Source of the DNA: Rusavskia elegans
Lineage: Eukaryota; Ascomycota; Lecanoromycetes; Teloschistales; Teloschistaceae
Assembly (NCBI GenBank): GCA_011316305.1
Contig: SAUG01000151.1
Coordinates: 57,857-121,856 of the forward strand
DNA length: 64,000 nucleotides
Direction of reading: 5' to 3'
Made by a program: the position numbers and the translations under genes. This document shows, piece after piece, positions 47,174-62,081 of the stretch. Position 1 is the first letter of the stretch; every line of letters starts with the position of its first letter. The notes under the pieces were generated by a model that saw only the letters and a program-made list of their open reading frames with translations, was not told the DNA's origin and ran no database searches.

Positions 47174-47803
47174 ATTATAGCGGTAGTAGATATAGTTTAA
47201 TACTATTTTCTATACTCGCTCCTAGTTTAAATTTATAGTAGAAAGTTAGTAGTAAACTTATCTAGGTTTCTACTTTATTTCTTTATAAATTCTATCTTTT
47301 TTCTTTTTACTATACCGGGTAAAGGATATCTAACCGGCGATCTAGTTTTATCTCTCGGTATCTAAAAATATATAGAAGTATACTAGAACCTAATAAAAAT
47401 TATATCTAGATAAATAATCTCGATTTATTTATTAATAATAGTTAAATCGACCGGGAGTTAGTCGATATATTATTCCTAGTATTTAGATATTATAGTAGTA
47501 GTAGATATTACTTAATACTATTTCCGGTACTTACCTCTAGTTTAAGTTTATAATAGAAAATTAGTAGTAAACTCGTCTAGGTCTTTATTTTATTTTTCTA
47601 TAAATTCTATCCTTTTTCCTCTCGCTATACCGGGTAAAAGATATTTAACTAGTAATCTAGTTTTACTTTTCGGCGTTTAAAGATATATAGAAGTCTACTA
47701 GAATCTAATAAAAATTATATCTAGATAAATAATCTCGATCTATTTATTAGTAATAGCTAAATTAATTAAAAGTTAGCTAATATTTTATTCCTAGTAGATA
47801 TAG
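47174..47803 (+). repeat. Two 315-bp tandem repeats (105 codons each)
   Basis: The units start near 47174 and 47489 and share CCTAGTTTAA, ACTATACCGGGTAAA and AAAAATTATATCTAGATAAA in the same order. The period is divisible by three, which suggests a duplicated 105-residue protein repeat before RIP. Unit 4 has the same pair. Confidence 0.65.
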
Positions 47804-50800
47804 AAGCTTTAGCTACTATTTTTCTACTTCCGTTTATAATAATAGATATTATCTTACTAATTTAAAAGAGAATTAGATTAGTCGAAAGCGCTTTATAAAT
47901 AGTAGTAGCTCTTACTATATAAAATTACCTATAGTTATTATTACTAATATAGTACTTTTTTTATTATAGATAGTAGCCAGGATTTTATTAATACTAATAG
48001 GCAAATTCTAGAAATCGTATTTTTATCGCGTATAAATCTAAATATCTATAGATACCGAGGATTTAATAATCGCTAAAATAAAAGTATTTATTAAAATATT
48101 AACTAATAGTAATAACCGCCGGTAATTTATTTCTATCTCCTTCTATTATAAATTCTTATTCTTCTAATATTTTTCTTATTATTTATATTATATATCTAGA
48201 TATAATAATTATAGCTATCTAAATCTCTATTTTATATTAAATTAAATAACCGTTATAGTAATATTCTCTTAATTATCTATTACTTTCTATTTTTACTAAA
48301 GCTGCTACTATATATTTATCTAAATTACTAGTTTAATTATTAGACTCGACCCTATTAATCTATCTCTAATTACTATATTTATTAGTATTACTATTATTAA
48401 ATCTATTTCTATTAATATTAATACCTTAGTACTTATCTACTTTCTTTCTCTTTTTATCTACTACTTTACTATCTACCTTATAGTACTTCTAGATATTACT
48501 TATAATATTCCTAAATATTCTAATATTTCGGTAGAAATAATAATAATAGTATTAATATCGAAGTATACCGATATTCCCTATTCTATTTTATAATAATAAA
48601 TAAAAGCGTTTTAGCTTCGGTACTAGATCGGAAAGCGAAAAAATTATTTCTAATATATTCTATAATTATTTAGAAAAGTAGAATATTCCTTTTTTTTATT
48701 CGGATTCCTAGACTATTATTCTTTTTACCGCTTCTAGAATTATTATTATCTATATAATATATCGACTAGAAGTTCTTAATCGTTTATATATCTAATTTAA
48801 AATCTACTAAAGTTTTTTTAATATATTTATTAGATTTCGCCTTTTAAAACCCGGTAATTTTAATAATAATAATAAATAATTTAATAATAAATTTAGTATT
48901 TATTTTATTTAAATCTTTTTTCGTTATATAAAATTATTTAAATTAATTATTTTTAAATAATAATTTCTTTTTAACTAATATTAAAATCGTTTATAACTAA
49001 TATAAAATAACTCTAATCTTTAATAATTAAATTTAATCTAGCCGTTTTATCGGATTTTAAATTCGAATTAGAAAATTATAGTAGAAAAAAATATAATATA
49101 AAATAGGCAGATATATAGAATATAGTTAAAAATTAATAAATATTCGATTTTATAACCGGTTCTAATTATATATATCTTTTATCTTTAGATTATATTATTG
49201 TACGGTGCGGAGGGTTAGAGTTAGGCGGGTATCCTATAGGACTTGGTTAAAATCGGTCGGTCGTACTATATATTAATATCGTCCTATTAATACCGTTCCG
49301 GTACGAAAGTTCTATAGAATTATTTTATAATAAACCTCCAGCTTTTAGAACTAAAATAATTATAATAGTTCGTAGTATATCTAACTATATAGTCGCTGTT
49401 AGTTTTAATATTCGTCTAAAACCTACTTCCCGCCGCTTCCTACTACTACTACTAGTATAATTATCGTTTAGAGTAAAAGAAGATTTAATTATCTAATTAA
49501 TTACCGGGAAGATTTAATTATCTAATTAATCTAATAGTAACCTATATAGTTATCTATATATATACGCGTTAAGAAGATTTAAAGGTAGTAATTAATTAGT
49601 TAAAGGTTTTACCCTTTACTTTTCTATAAAGCGGCAGGTTCTGCGCGAATTTTCTATTTCTACTCTTGCTTTTTCTATTCTATCTTTACTAGCTCCTTCT
49701 TAAGTTTAGCGAAGCTATTACTAGCCTACCTAACCTTTAATATAGATTATAGATAACTCCCTACTACCGTTAAACGGGAATATAATACTATATAATAAAG
49801 ACGGTAGTATATAAAGTAGCAGGCCGTTTATTAATAATCTAAAACTCTAGGTACTATCTAGTTCTATTCTTTATTACTATAAAACCTGCTATAGGCCTTT
49901 TTTCTACTACGGTACTATTAACGATCTATCTAGGCGGCTATCTTTTATTTAAATAGATAAAAAAGCCTACTAGCTCTATAATAAATCCCTAATAAAAGTT
50001 AAAACGTACCAGCCTATAATCCGCTTTATATACCGGGGGGGACCTATTATTCCCGATAGAATACTAGTTCCCTACTTTTACTACCTAATCTAGATATTAA
50101 ACGTTAGAGTAATAGGTTTTTCTATTTCCTATTTATTACTTTATACTCGTAATTAAAACCTAATTTATATATTCTCTAGTAATATTAGTAACGGTCCTTT
50201 CCTATTATATAATAATAGCCGACTTTTTACGTCTTTACGTCGCGTAAATTAGATATCTATTTCTTTTTTCTCTTTATTAGAACCGCCTAATAATACTTCT
50301 TACCGGTTAACCTCCTTCGTAATTTCGAGGTCCAGCGTTAAGTACTTCTACCGGAATATAATACGTCTATCTAACTATCTAAAATACCTCGAGGCAGGCC
50401 TAAAAAATACTAGACGGAAGAAGAGAGAAAGGAAGCGGCTAAAGGTTATAAAGTAATATTTAAAGTAAAAAAGGCCTTAAACTAAAAATCTTAGATAGTT
50501 CCGGCTGCTACCCTCGCTTTTCCTATTCCTTCTACCGAGGCTCCGAAGGTATCTATTAGTACGTACTATAGTACTAAATAGACTTTTATAGTCCTAGGAC
50601 TACGTCGTACCCCGTTTAAATTCTATATCGACTCTAGGATATAATTCTAGAGCTATATATCGAAGCTAATAGCTTAATTAGAATCTTTTTCTAGCGATAG
50701 ATTAGTCCGGCGTAGAAAGCCCTAGGGGTTTATTCTACCTATAGTAGAACTATAACCTAAACCTTCGATTTTACTATCTATTTTTACTTTTCTTTCTATC

Positions 50801-53800
50801 GTTATCCTATTCTATAGAATCGAAGATCGCCTCCCTAATAATAATATACTTTACTAGGTTAATATTTTATACCGACTACCGAGCGATAAATATCCTTTAC
50901 TTTACCTTGCTAGTAATATATTAACTTTTACCTTTTTTATTAGAGTTCTCTACTCGATAAATATAGCCCGATATAGGGGAGGACGTTTATATAAAGGGTT
51001 ATAAACTATATTTCCGGTATAAATTAAGGATTCTACTTTTATAAATAGTATTCGAGCTCTATCCGTCTCCGGTAGTAATTTAGGTACTAAATAGATTTCT
51101 TATATACCCTTAGATAATAGACCTGGACTTCTACTATAGCTATTTAATATTTTACCGCAGTAATAACTATAGCCTATAGAGTTATTACTACTATAATAAC
51201 TATAGTTAGTACTATCTATATTACCGCTGCTATAACTATAGCCTATAGAATTTAAATAAACTAATAAAATCTTTATAATAGCCTTTCGACGCTTATATAA
51301 TTATAGTAAGCCTTTTTTCTACTTCTATTTATCGTTAGATCGCTAATAGATATTCTAGCTAGCTACTGCCCCGACTTTCTACCTAACGCTCGGAGCTTTA
51401 GTAAACTTACTATATATTAGAGATTATTTAGTCTCTAAAAAGCTTCGTCTATTCTATTTCTTCTATTTCTATACTATTTAATAATATTACGGTATAACGA
51501 TCCTATTTATCCGGATTTCTATAATATTAATTAGTACGCTCTCCTCGCTAGGGAGTCTATTTTACCCTCTTTTAACGTTAGCCGCAGCGAAAAGGCTTTA
51601 CTTAAACGACTTATAATAGAAAAGTAAAACGACCTTTAGATCTATACTACTATTAATATCGATAGTATTATTTTCGCTCCTATAATTCTAGCGGTCTACT
51701 TCTATCTATTTTACTAGTATTTCTACCCGCCTTTCTATTAACGTATTATATAGAACCCGCGCTTTATAATCTATAGCTATAGTATTTATAAATTTAAATA
51801 ACTATATATTAGCTTTAGTTTTACCGACTAAAAGCGAAGCTTTAATACCTATATATATTTCCCTAATATAATACGAATAGAATAGAATACTATCTATATA
51901 GGTTACGATTTTTAATTAGTCTAGATAGATTTAATCGTCTTTTCTACTATTTAATTAACCTATCCTAAATATATATCCGCCTGCTATTTTTAAAGTTTCG
52001 AAGCCGCCTATACTAGTATATCTGCTAATTAGGAGCTATATTTCTTTAGATTATTAGCTCCTATAGATATCTACTATCCTATCCCGGCTAACTATCTCGA
52101 CCTTTTATAGGTAGAAGTAGTTAGGCGCGCTAATATTATATAGGAATTTAAAGGGCTTTTCCTTATCCTATCGGCCTATAATTTAAAGGCTAATATTATA
52201 TATAATTCGCTATAGAAAGCCTAAAGCGCTATAAAATAGATACTAGTTTACTAATATAATATATCTAAAAAGATCGTTCCTCCTAATAAATTCTACTTCG
52301 ACTTCGGCTTCGATAATTTTATTAAAACTTATAATAGAATTTTCTATCCTAGTATTACCCTGCTTCGTAATATATACTACTTCTAAGCTTAGAAGGATTA
52401 TTTCTAGAATCTATACGAAGGGCCTATAGGCTTTAAAATATTAATCTATCTATTCTATTTTACTCGAGACCTCGGTTCTATATCTATAGAGCTAACTATA
52501 TCTAACCTTTTTTATTATAAAAGTCTTATAGCTTACTATAAATCCTATAATACTATTAAAGATCTTTTAGTTATATTATTTAAGGATATCTATCCCTTTA
52601 GTAGTCGCGAACTTAAGGCCCTCGCTTTTAAATAAGCCGAATAGGATAATTAGGTCGCGAATAACTCTATTTATAATAGGTAATATACTACGGCGCGCTT
52701 CTAATAATATACTAATAGCTTTAAAGATTATCTAAATCTACCTTTTAGCTAATCTTTTTCCTATAATCGCTAGGTTTAAGCCTTCTTATATATTAAAGGC
52801 CGTTTTAACGAATACCTTAAATAGACGTACGAAAAAGATATTTATTATAGAATATAAAATAAGTACCGAGTTAGTTTTATTTTTTTCCGAATATTAGATT
52901 TAAACTAATAGCCGGATATAGTTCCTATTCGGCTATTATATTTCCTATCGGATATATTACGGAATCCTTTATCTAGACCGGATCTAATATAGTTCTAAAA
53001 CTATATTTCTAATTCTTCCGCGGAGTTCTATTAACTATATACTCTTATTTCTACCTGGGATATTATTACTTTTATTTCGACCTTTCTAAATATTTAACTT
53101 CTTTTTTTTAAAATATTAGCGGTATAATCTATACTAGTAGCTGGTCTATTTCTAGTTTCGCGGGAAGAATAAAGAACTAATAGGAATATATTTTATATTA
53201 CTATTAATACTATATATCTTACTATAGGGGGAACCGAACCGGCGTAATATTTTTCTTTTATAAAAAAGGAATAGTAGACGAAACGGGTACGCGTAGTTAC
53301 TACTTTAGAAAAAAATAATATAGAAGTAGATACCGACCCTGCTTATATAACTAGATTTAGCTTATAATACTAAACGATAATAGACCGGTATAGTATTATC
53401 TCTTTTTTTCTAGATATAATTTTCTAGTAGGGTATTCTTTCCTTTAACGCTTAAATTATCTATTAATTAAGTATTAGAAACGGGCTTTAGTAGAAATTTA
53501 AAGGTATATATAATATCGCTAGGATCTGTATAGAATAAAACCGGTTCTTTATTTTCTTTTAAGCCCGCTTTCGCTTCTAGATAGACGAAGCTTAGATAGT
53601 ACCTTCCTTTAATTATACTACCTTATTTTAGTATTATTACTATAAATTTATTTAACTCGCTATATATCTCGTACTCGTCGATTATAATAAATATATTATC
53701 TATAAACTAATTAACCGGATAGTAGATAATATAGTCGATACCGAGTAGTAGGCCGAAAAGGTTATAAGGGCGCCTAAACTATAAATTCTAAAGTAGTAGC

Positions 53801-55899
53801 TCTATATACTTTAGTTTAATAAAGAATAAAACCGCTAGTATAAAACTCTTATAGTCTAGGTCCGGAAAGAGACTCGAATACTATATCTAGAACGCTTAAC
53901 TAAACGGAAACGGTTAGACTTTAAACTATTAACTTTCCCCGCTATATAACGATTTCTAGGAAGTAGATTTCTTTATATTACTCTCGCTCGCTAGTCCTCT
54001 AAATCTAATAATTCCTATTTTAGCTAGTATTTTAAATCCGGCTTATAGAAAGATCGGCTATAGGCTTTTTTTATATAGAATAACTATAAAGATCGTTATA
54101 AACGGAAATAGGAATATATATCTTTCCAGGTTTTAATTTATAAATTCTATAGATATTTTATCGATATAGAAAGTACCGAATATAGTTTAACCTTTTTATA
54201 AAAAATACTTTATATTACCTCTACTATCCTATATACTATCTTTTAATTTAACTATAATAATCTGGCTATAATAATCTCCGCGAAATAAATATATAGTATA
54301 AAAAGAGCCTAAAAAATCCGAAGTCTTTCTAGAATAACTCGGACCGGATAGTACTTAGCTAGGATTCTAGTTAACTAGGCCGATAATATAGAATATACGC
54401 GATATAGCGATAGAAAGAGCTAGAAAAAACTTAGTAATATTATTAGAACCGGCAGTTTTAAAACTACTTTATAGAATATTTTAGAGCGGGTCTTCCTACT
54501 CGAGCTATATTTATTTAATAATTATAGTACCCTCGGTATACTAGATCTAATATTTTCTAATTATTTCTATATTTTCTATTAAGAACTAGATTAGCTGGCT
54601 ATCGTAATAGAAGCCTAAGAAGCGAGTTTTAATAACGATAATCTAACCGATAATCCCGACTTTTTCGATTATAATAGAAATAAGAATTAGACCTAGCTTA
54701 GTTATAATAGATTATTAGATTATAGTCCGCGGTAAATAACTAGTGCCGATATTAATAATATAATTCTAGGACTATACCTATTAATAATATAATCCTAGAA
54801 CTACGTCCTTTAAATCTAGCGGTTTACTAAATATTCCGACGTAAAAAAATCTAACTAGATTAAGGGAAAATAATCTTCGCCGGTAGAAAAGAGTACTAAA
54901 GTAGGTTACCTATAAATATATCTATAAGGTATCTTTATATCGTCCTACTATTTATCTATTTAACTAATAACTACGGACTTTATAGACTCGGAAACCGATA
55001 CTTCTCGCTAGATATATCTAGATTATAGTTTATTCCGGACGAGTTTCTCTCTTAATCCTATAAGGGCTGGACGTAATTCTAGAATAATAAAAGCCTTAAT
55101 ATTATAAAAGCTGGATATAATCCTAGAATAATAAAAGAGCGCTAGTCCTAATATATTTACTATATATTATATATTAATACGCTTTTCTAGTAAAGTAATT
55201 TACTTTTACTTTATTCTACTACCTATTTTCGCCTTAGAAATAAAACCTATTAAATATCTACGCGTTATTCGTATCTATTAGTATATTACTCGGCTATTAT
55301 TAATATATAAATATTCTTTATTTTCTATTTTATTTTTTTTTTTTTTATATATTATATTTAGTACTACCTGTTTATATATTTCTATTTTTTTTTTAATTAT
55401 AACTTTATTAGTACGTTCTTCTACTTTTTAATATAGCTTTAGAGTTACGATCTGCTCTATAATATTAGATATAAACTATATTTTATAGCTTCCGAGTACT
55501 CGAATTACTATATTTAATACTAACTCTACCGCGGCTTTCGGTTAATTTACTTTAGTTTAGTTATAGTAAGTTATTATCCTAGGATTATATCTAGCTTTTA
55601 TTACTTATTATCCTAGGATTACGTCTAGCCCTAATTATACTAATTTATTCCGACGGTCTATATTTCCGACCCCTAAAACTATATAGTTCTTCTTTTTTTT
55701 CTAGATACGGTTACTCTATAGTTTCTAAAATACCTCTTTCGAGGTATCTAGCTTATACTAGAACGTAGTCCTAGGTCTATATAGTATTACTAAAGGAAAA
55801 GAAAAGAATATAGATTATATAAACTAGGCTATTAATATCTACTAGATTTAAAAAGACTATTATTCTAAATCTATTAGTAGATATAAGCCTAACTTTAGC

Positions 55900-58800
55900 C
55901 GGACTACTACTATCTAAAGATTTACTATAGTTTCTTAATAGTATTTAGATTATCTTTTCTAAAAAAGGCGGACTAGATTTTATAGATAGCGATATCTCGC
56001 TATACGGGTATCTTAGCCTCGCTAATACTAGCGAATTAAAGGAGCTCTATAGCTATTTAAGCGTACTACTAGATAGATTTACTATTATTATTAAAAAAGG
56101 ATACTAGAAAGAGTAAATAGAGAAAAAGTTAGTAAAGATATAGATTAAAGTTAGTAAACTATTTAGCTATATTTCCTAGTAGAACGAGATCGATATTAAC
56201 GGTTTTAATCCTACTTCCTATATATAGCTATAACCTATTAAAGGGAGTACTTTTTATACGACCTATCGACCTTTTTTATACTAGATTAAAATATTATATA
56301 ATATCCTAATAAGTAGCCGAAGCCTAGATATTTTAATATATACCCCCGAAGGCGATCCGGTTTACTAGAATAAAGAGTATTTCTACTAGGCTTACGCTTC
56401 CGAGGATTAGTATCGAGTCTATTACCTAGTTAAAAACTAGTTTAAAAAGTCGATTAAAAAGGCGGTACGTTTAGGAAGTTATATAGATATTTCTAAACTC
56501 TAGACTAATAAGGCTGTACTAGTATACTACTATACTATTCTAGATACCGATCTCTATATATCCGATTCCGAACTAGAAAAACCCCCGGCGCTAATCTTCT
56601 TTAAGCCTATAGAGTTCGATTAGATCGAAAATCTAGACTAGATATACGAGATTAAAGAGGAACTAGAAACTAACCGCGTATTACCGGATATTAATTATAA
56701 AATAATAGAAGAAAAACTACTAGTCTAATTTAAAGAAAAAATCGATAAATTAGTCTTAGTTCGGACCGTATATAAATTAAATAATAGCCGGTAGAATCTC
56801 TACCTACCTCTATTATATACCGAGTAAATAGCTATAATTAAAAGTTTATACGACTTTAAGCGTATACTAATCCAGTTCTCTTCTAATATAATAGTCGAAT
56901 AGATAGTTATAACGATTTAAGAAAAAAAAGCTAGGGCGAAAGCTATCTAAAAAGGCTAGTAAAAATTAGTAGAATAAGTATTTACCTATAAAATAGCCTA
57001 TTTAGCCGATATTATAGTAGAGACCGATACGGCAGTAGATAACTAATAAGTTTAATAAATAGTCGAAAATATCTAAAAATATATTAGTACTATTAATACT
57101 ATCCTTTCTTTATATAAAAAGTTCTATAAAGCTTTATAGTTAGATTCTAAACTACTTTATATTCTAGATATCTATCCGGCTAATTATTTCTACTTTAATA
57201 AATATCCTAGAGCTATATAGTATTTTAAACTATATTAAATATAATTTCTATATTAGATATTAATTGTAGAGCCTATATTTAGGGGTCTACTATTAGCCGA
57301 CGAAATAGATTTAGAAAAAACTATTTAGGCGCTCTATTTAGTAGTATAGTATACTATCGAATATAGTAGTAAACCGCTAAACTTTTTATTACTCTATTTC
57401 TATTAATATAGGTTTAGCCGATATAAAAATAGTAATAGCGGGCTTAGATTTTATAAAACCTAAATCTGCTCCTTTACCTAAAACTAAGGAACTAATATTA
57501 ATATTAACCTAGAACTATATTAATACCCCTTTATCTACTATAGAGGCGCCGCTGTTAATATTAACCTAGAACTATATCTAACCTATAGGATTTAAAGATT
57601 AAAAACTAACCGAGTTATATATAAATAAGTTAGCTTTTATAATCTCTTTTTATAATCCGGTTAATATAGATTCGGATACTTTAGATTTAAACTCGGTATC
57701 TAACTTTTTTTTCGGCTATTAAAGATTATTAATATTATAGCGTAAAAATATACTATAATATAAAAAATTATCTTACTACGCCTCTACTATAAATCTAAAT
57801 AAAAAAGCTTTAGTACTTGCGGAAATATATAATAAATATAAATATAAGCCTAATTTAGTTATCGCCTTTTTATCTGGATTTATTATATAGAAATAGGCGA
57901 AGGCTAATTTTCCTGTTTTAAAAATTAGATTTTAGTAAAGGAATAAAGTATCGGCTAAATCTAAAAATCGTTCCGATATCTTTAGAACTACTAATCTAGC
58001 CTTTATAGAGTTTCTAAACAATATCCCCGATATTCTATAAATATTTTTTATAGTAGTAGTTACGACGTATACTACTTTATATCTAAAATATATCTATCTA
58101 GAAAGTCCTATAGAGCGGTACCGAGCTAAATAAGCTAAAGAAGCTAAATAAGCTAAAAATACTAAAATAGATATTACTAAAAATATCAATAAAGAAATTA
58201 CCTAGAATACTAATAAAAATATCGATATAGATAATTATCGAATAGATATTAAAAGGGATATTAAAAAAGAAGGTACTATCTTTACTAATAAAGAAGTTAT
58301 CTAGAATACTAATAAAAATATCGATAAAGATAACTATAGAATAGATATTAAAGGGGATATCGAAAAAGAAAATACTATTTTTATTAAAAAAGAAGTCGCT
58401 AATAATACTAAATAAGTTATTAATAAAGACGACTATAGAGTAGATAGTAAAAGGGAAGTAGAAGATATTAGTATATATCGATAAAGCTAGATTTCTAAAG
58501 TATTTAGCCGAGTTATCTATAATAAGGTATAGAAAATTAAAGATCTAATAACCCGGTTTAACCGAGCCTTATAGTTATTATAGCCTTATTCGGTAACAAT
58601 ATTAATAGGTACTCCGATATTAAATACGGTAGAAGATCTGAACAGCCTTTTATAAACTATATAGGATTCTATTTAGGAGTCGGATAATATACTATATTAT
58701 AGCGTCGATAAGTATTCCGAAACTTAAAAAAAGATAGAGTTATATTTATAGAGAGGTAAGTAGTTCTAAAACTATATTAAACGCTTTTACTAGCTCTTAA

Positions 58801-60210
58801 ATCTAGTTACTTTCGCCCGATTTATTCGGATAAAAGATTTCTAGAATTAAATAGAAGTCGATACTATATATAGTATTATTCTTTCTATTCTAATACTACT
58901 AAGTTTATAACGCTATAAAGATAGTATTATTAAAGTTAATAGAAAGGATATTAGAATTAGCGAATCTATATCTAATAGTAAGTAGTTAACTATTAAATTA
59001 GATTTTATATAAGATAATAATAATTAATAGGTCCTTATTTATTAGAAAGTAAGTCCCCGCGCTGCTTTACTTTCTTTAATTTTATTCTAACTAGTATCTT
59101 ATATATAGTTTTCTGCCGGTTTTACTAGTAGCTTCGGTAACCGGTTAAAAAATAAAACCGGCTAATATAATTACGGGATTTATAGGCGCCTTTACTATTT
59201 AGCTTTAAATCCCGTGCTTAAAACCTTTTATTTATAGGTCGGGTAGTCTAAACTTGCCGTTTCCGCTTTTAATAAAATCTACTATAAATATAATAACTAT
59301 AAAATAAGTTTCTATTTATAATATATCCGACTATATTTATTATTTCCGAACTATTACTATTATAGGAATTTAGCGAAATATATATATATATACGCCCCGA
59401 AGCTCTATATACTAGCCGGTTTTACCTATTAAATCTATAATATTAATCGATATAAATTCCTAATATTCTATAACTAGCCGACTATTTAATAGAATATAGA
59501 AATATTATTATATATATTCGGTATTAAAGTTTTCTTAATATAGTCTATCTATAGTATAATAGTAAAGGATAAATATATAGAAACCTTTACTAAAAAAAAT
59601 AATATTAAAAAGGTTTAAGCTATATATATATCGACTAGAATTATAGTAACTACTATAAATTTATAGAAAGATAGCTATTTTAATATACTTTTCCTAGATA
59701 TTTCTAATAATACTTAGACTTTAATTTAAGCCGGTATTCGCGTTATAAAGATAGGTTAAAAATTTTCTTATAACTTCTATATCCTTATAGTAGATAGTAT
59801 CTATAACTAGGCTACTTAAATAAACTAGACTTTAAAAATACGCCCGATTATTACTAGATAGGCAGGGATTATATATCCGACCTATAAAAAATATATAAAT
59901 TTCCGGAAATTATATTCTAGATTTAAAAAAGAATATAATACTATTACTATTCTAAAAATTATAATAATTATAGCTATAAAACTCTATACTAATCTTTTTA
60001 GCTAGTATTTTTCCCGCGAAGATTAGAATAATCTAGAAAATTATACCGCGAAAAATACCTTTTCTACTAAAAAAGAATTTTATAAATACTATAATATCCT
60101 CCTGTTTAATTCTTACTTTAGATATATTAAAAAACCCTTTAAAAAATATAGTAAGCCTTTAAAATATTATTTCTAAACTTTAACTATAGATAATCCCCTT
60201 TTATCTAATT
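55900..60210 (+). pseudogene. SNF2-family helicase relic, copy 2
   Basis: Motif I at 57284-57325 reads GLLLADEIDLEKTI. Here the acidic E of ADE is kept but both Gly of GLGKT are now Asp and Glu, the reverse of copy 1. Motif II at about 58475 reads YIDKARFLKYLAEL. The motif VI region (about 59690-59760) parallels copy 1. The two copies together fit the SNF2 consensus better than either alone. Nonsense codons are spread throughout. Bounds are approximate. Confidence 0.58.
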
Positions 60211-60219
60211 TTATCGAAA

Positions 60220-60790
60220 ATCTATAATCTTTATAGTATAGTAAAGGTCGCTCTTCTATTCCTCGTTCCTCTAACGTTAAAAGATAAAAATTAAGTAAGT
60301 TAAAAGTAAATTCTAGTAAGTATAGTTTTATATAGTTCTAGGACTATATTAATACTAATCTTTTTTTTAAAAAATAAATTATCGGATAGTATAGCTTCGG
60401 ATCCTATATAGCCGGAAAGGCTCGATTTAAATCGCTCCTTTACTTTTTACTTTTCTAATATTAAAAGATAAAGATTAAGCGAGTTAATATTAAATTTAGG
60501 TAAGTATAGTTTTTATATAGTTCTAGAACTATATTAATACTAATCTTTTTTCTAAATAATAAATTATTTTATATTATAGCTATAGATTCTGCGCAGTCTC
60601 TATAGCGTAATAAAGGTTGTTTCTCTATTCCTTATAAGCCCGATACTAAGAGATAAAAATTAAATAAGTCGATTAAAAACTTTAGTAAGTATAGTTTTAT
60701 ATAGTCCTAGGACTATATCGATACTAATCTTTTTTCTAGAATCTAAAATATCCGATAGTATAATTCCGGATCCTATAAAGACGGTAGTTT
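60220..60790 (+). repeat. Triple ~185-bp repeat, second copy
   Basis: Palindromes lie at 60332 (ATAGTTCTAGGACTAT), 60517 (ATAGTTCTAGAACTAT) and 60701 (ATAGTCCTAGGACTAT, a perfect 16-bp palindrome). The arrangement is the same as at 45310-45880. Confidence 0.7.
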
Positions 60791-62081
60791 TTACTTTTTT
60801 AAACTTCGAATTTAAAGAATATCTATAGTCTCTTTAACTTTTAGATATTTTAAAGGACCTTTAGTTTTAACTAGCTCTAGCCTGTTTTTAGTTTTAACCG
60901 GCTTTAGCCTTAACTTCTAGGGTAGTAAAACTAAAGAAGATACGTAATAGAAAGTCTAGGCGGTTTATTTTTAAAATAGACCTATAGAATAAAATAGTCC
61001 TAGAACTATATAAAATTCTCCTATCGGTATTAATATTCTAAAGTTCCGAGTAGTATAGTATTTTCCTTTTTTCTATCTATCTAATAGTTTTAGAGATAGG
61101 TATTTAAAATCGTATATTTTAGCTTTTAATTAATTATTCTAATATTTACTATAATTAGTATACCTAATACTACTATACTACTAGTTATTATATATATACT
61201 ATACTAGTTATTCTCTGTCTGCTTTATATTATTATCTTTATCTTTTTTAGTAGATATTCTATATTTATCTACTCTACGCCGGTATCCTTATATTAATTCT
61301 AACTACTAATAAATATATAGTCGATATAGGTTATATAATATTTAATTAGTAAATAGTAAGTTATTATCCGAGGTTTAGCCGGTAGTAGTATCTACTATCC
61401 TCTTTTTACTATTAGTTTTACTCTTTCTAAATATATTACTACTATTAACTTTTTACCTATTCTAGCGATCTCGTTTATAATACTAGTAAGTAATATAAAG
61501 CGGCTATATAAGCTAACTATATTAAAATAGACGAAAGCGGTATATCGGAAAGCCGGTATAATTTTATATATTTCTATAGTAGAATAACGTTATATTAATA
61601 GGGCTATCGAATTAAAAAAATAGGCCGATAAAATCTATACCGCTAAAAAATAGAAAAAATAGAATTATAAAAAAAAATAAATTAAAAAATAATAGAAAAG
61701 AAAAAACCGCTAATATATAGGACTACCGGTTATAACGGTTCCTAAACTAGCGGCTAGTTAACCTAGCCTAAATTAGTAGTATAAAAGGAATATATAAAAT
61801 AAAGAAAGTAAAATAATAAATAGGCCGAATACTTCTTTATTAAAAAATATAACCGGCAGTTATAGTACTATCGTCGACCTTTTTAATAATAAAACGGATA
61901 CGGATAATAGTAATAGAGTTAAATTTATTTCGACGAGTATAGACAAGTCTATAGAGCTACTAGCTTAATATAGAGACTTTTAAAAAGTAGATCTACTAAA
62001 CGAGTTTCCGGTAGAAGGCTTTTCCGGACTACTATTATTATTATTCGACTCTTTACTATTATTTTAAAAGCTATTTAGGCG

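Larger units (their letters stand above)
34290..49196 (+). mobile_element. Repeat unit 3: complete 14.9-kb RIP-inactivated element
   Basis: It starts at the shared head TACGGTACGGAAGG and ends where the next head begins at 49197. CA and TG are almost absent on both strands while CG is kept, so nearly every former Gln or Trp codon reads as stop, and ATG is essentially missing. Coding relics on the plus strand include a SNF2-type helicase (about 41-45.3 kb), a Gln-stop-rich frame at about 37.6-39.3 kb that I cannot name, and a repeat-bearing frame at 47.1-48.8 kb. The first 2.6 kb also exists alone as unit 2. No reverse transcriptase, integrase or transposase could be recognised, and neither a primer-binding site nor a polypurine tract is visible. 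The class is therefore unknown: it could be an LTR-like element, a large DNA element or a tandem subtelomeric repeat. Confidence 0.75.

Noticed and set aside
47174..47803. CRISPR-like or satellite array
   Set aside because: Only two long imperfect units with no spacers, in a eukaryotic genome.
34290..49196. Classic LTR retrotransposon
   Set aside because: No primer-binding site, polypurine tract or recognisable reverse transcriptase or integrase, and a helicase is present; left open rather than called.
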